A DNA stretch of 64,000 bases from Candidatus Thiodictyon syntrophicum. Its GTDB lineage: Bacteria; Pseudomonadota; Gammaproteobacteria; Chromatiales; Chromatiaceae. Positions 63,801 through 64,000 of this stretch are shown piece by piece (positions within the stretch are counted from its first letter, which is position 1; the number at the start of each line of letters is the position of its first letter). Made by a program: the position numbers and the translations under genes. The notes under the pieces were generated by a model, which saw only the letters and a list, made by a program, of their open reading frames with translations, was not told the DNA's origin and ran no database searches. Location: positions 3,125,501 to 3,189,500 of the forward strand of contig NZ_CP020370.1 of assembly GCF_002813775.1 (NCBI RefSeq). Reading direction: 5' to 3'.

Positions 63801-64000
63801 CCACCGGCGCCGTCACCATGCCCACGTACTCCCCATTCGGCAACCGCGGGCCGTCCCGCAACAGGGCGAAGCGCAGCCGCTCGAAGGCCGAGGGTGCAGG
63901 TACCGCCAAGGGGATTGCGCTGGAACCGTCGACCTCCAGGGGCCGATCGGACGCCCCGGCCAACTGGATCAAACGTTGACGCACCGCCTCCGGCAGGGTC
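60814..64000 (-). CDS. Large SNF2/DEAD-like helicase, 5' end beyond window
   Basis: At least 1,060 residues. The helicase core has LLCDEVGLGKTIEAGLAIR (Walker A), LIAPPASLTPQWHREM, VDEAHYAR (Walker B), LLATATPMQL, then VNFDLPWNPMKVEQRIGRID of domain 2. A long insert (NGGEGDEEAVG region) and an all-alpha C-terminus follow. Size and layout resemble DrmD of DISARM, or RapA-like helicases. The frame is open to 64000 and the GTG at 63982-63984 is probably internal. No drmMI, drmA or drmB lies downstream: the next gene is a Uma2 nuclease on the other strand. Confidence 0.75.
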   Translation of the reverse strand, partial: TLPEAVRQRLIQLAGASDRPLEVDGSSAIPLAVPAPSAFERLRFALLRDGPRLPNGEYVGMVTAPVEPWPHQAVVAKRLIDTWPYSWLLCDEVGLGKTIEAGLAIRALYLAGLVRRVLIAPPASLTPQWHREMASKFLLPFGRALTGASARHEYLLPGPEERPAKSLYEPDLVIVSSGLLARAGRRGELRAAAPFDIALVDEAHYARRKNATQGTRAEPRYGNLYRILGDVLRTQARCLLLATATPMQLDPVEVADLIRLTNRVGHFQLDPSLTNAYYALLAKLVGGETLDATEWAFLHRAVTAVAGQDPLLWQYVQEAVIDEFSRFDVDAWLESGEPPPVSQGGGEEGVRRLAFAAAPLSRVMLRHTRPLLELYRRRGKLTANLARRVVLPLMPIAFTAQEQAAYDRLEGYCLGLAAQLGKGSQGKKASFALGMILSFLRLRFASSLFAIRESLRRRREKVEATLKHVAPAEEIDLDELSLTDLLDGGEGDEEAVGLVLAGRASADLIWERDRLLEMLAGLRDLSGTSSKMQRLLEHLNKRRGAGGRIAQTVVFTRFYDTLTDIVRRLRQADPHMLIGTYSGQGGSYVNARTRRLTGIDREAIKQRFLKGEIDVLVCTDAAAEGLNLQTADLLVNFDLPWNPMKVEQRIGRIDRIGQTHDTILVSNLCYLGSAEEIVYGRLLKRLSKASGVVGTQQISMLPVTAEEFQDLAAGTLSEDELAQRAEERARLAQRRTASMEIPPEDLYETYLRLSQGSADEAPPIDLKAIWDALSTSVYLRDLGCTVLPDLAMRCMVLNNVPGIPDGKALTVSRKGYDEGIPGLEGAPGFATYGDPTFETLMTHLATFELPCCMRRLDLEIPGSNARLVGYAVADSGFGSQGPVRLVRRWRDLTGLVPDEARVVDETWAVEALGQLASLAKPRGDRFKAVGKIEAQNERSGRGQLALAYLVASRLMAARRKLSGADRFWHELASMEKAYADRDLIRVKPIPVRVARQFPASLFEVTLPQIGDDGYVDVPQILLGCALDAAARVADSLRIKKDDVSTDDMIARLEREIAKLSR

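Noticed and set aside
60814-64000. Calling a complete DISARM defence system
   Set aside because: Only a DrmD-like helicase is present; no methylase, DrmA, DrmB or DrmC is in the window.

Overview
The window is high-GC gammaproteobacterial chromosome, most likely from a purple sulfur bacterium of the Chromatiaceae (Thiodictyon/Thiocapsa/Lamprocystis type; family-level inference only). The clues are the enterobacterial-type synteny rhlB/trxA-rho, nudE/yrfG and yccA-tRNA-Ser; a form II RuBisCO with CbbR, CbbQ and CbbO; several PEP-CTERM proteins; and abundant Rpn/PD-(D/E)XK nuclease genes and palindromic repeats.

Layout. 1-12 kb is mostly core: rho, trxA, rhlB, a GMP/IMP nucleotidase, nudE, gmhA, pta, a DUF29 gene, bioA, an RRM protein, a decayed IS607-type element, a Bax-inhibitor/YccA protein and tRNA-Ser(UGA). 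12.7-21.5 kb is accessory: a PEP-CTERM protein, an IS110 fragment, two intact and one broken copy of an Rpn-type nuclease gene, an unrecognised 529-residue protein, an AIPR-type abortive-infection protein and several gene remnants. 21.5-30.5 kb is a minus-strand block: dxs, a DUF945 protein, an FHA-ABC exporter directly followed by a Ser/Thr kinase, and two paralogous lipoproteins. 30.8-39.6 kb is the carbon-fixation locus: cbbR, divergent cbbM, cbbQ and cbbO, with cbbQ and cbbO separated by about 2.8 kb of apparently AT-richer DNA carrying a MITE, a zinc-ribbon gene with an in-frame UGA, a GIY-YIG gene, a BrnT-like toxin with its antitoxin, a DUF2442 gene and a YjdM/PhnA gene. 40-47 kb holds a prepilin, an FNR-type regulator, a NifX-like protein, an aspartic protease, a sugar-kinase-like phosphotransferase, comF and envelope proteins. 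47-57.7 kb holds a Pif1/RecD-like helicase with HRDC, two antitoxin-like genes without visible partners, a protein with 138-bp tandem repeats, an ABC1 kinase and a degraded cooC/oxidoreductase pair. 57.8-64 kb holds a lipoprotein, a PEP-CTERM protein, a Uma2 nuclease and a large SNF2-family helicase cut by the window edge.

The most unusual signal is a dispersed element of about 200 bp with imperfect terminal inverted repeats and internal (GTTGTC)n / (GACAAC)n arms around a conserved core of about 55 bp. I find four larger copies (about 7979, 33519, 42486, 56031) and one hairpin-only copy (9514). They lie next to bioA, cbbM/cbbQ, an aspartic protease/phosphotransferase pair and a truncated cooC. 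A separate 155-bp MITE with an exact 8-bp target duplication lies between cbbQ and the UGA-interrupted gene. Three long perfect hairpins near 53-56 kb have arm sequences that recur singly elsewhere in the window.
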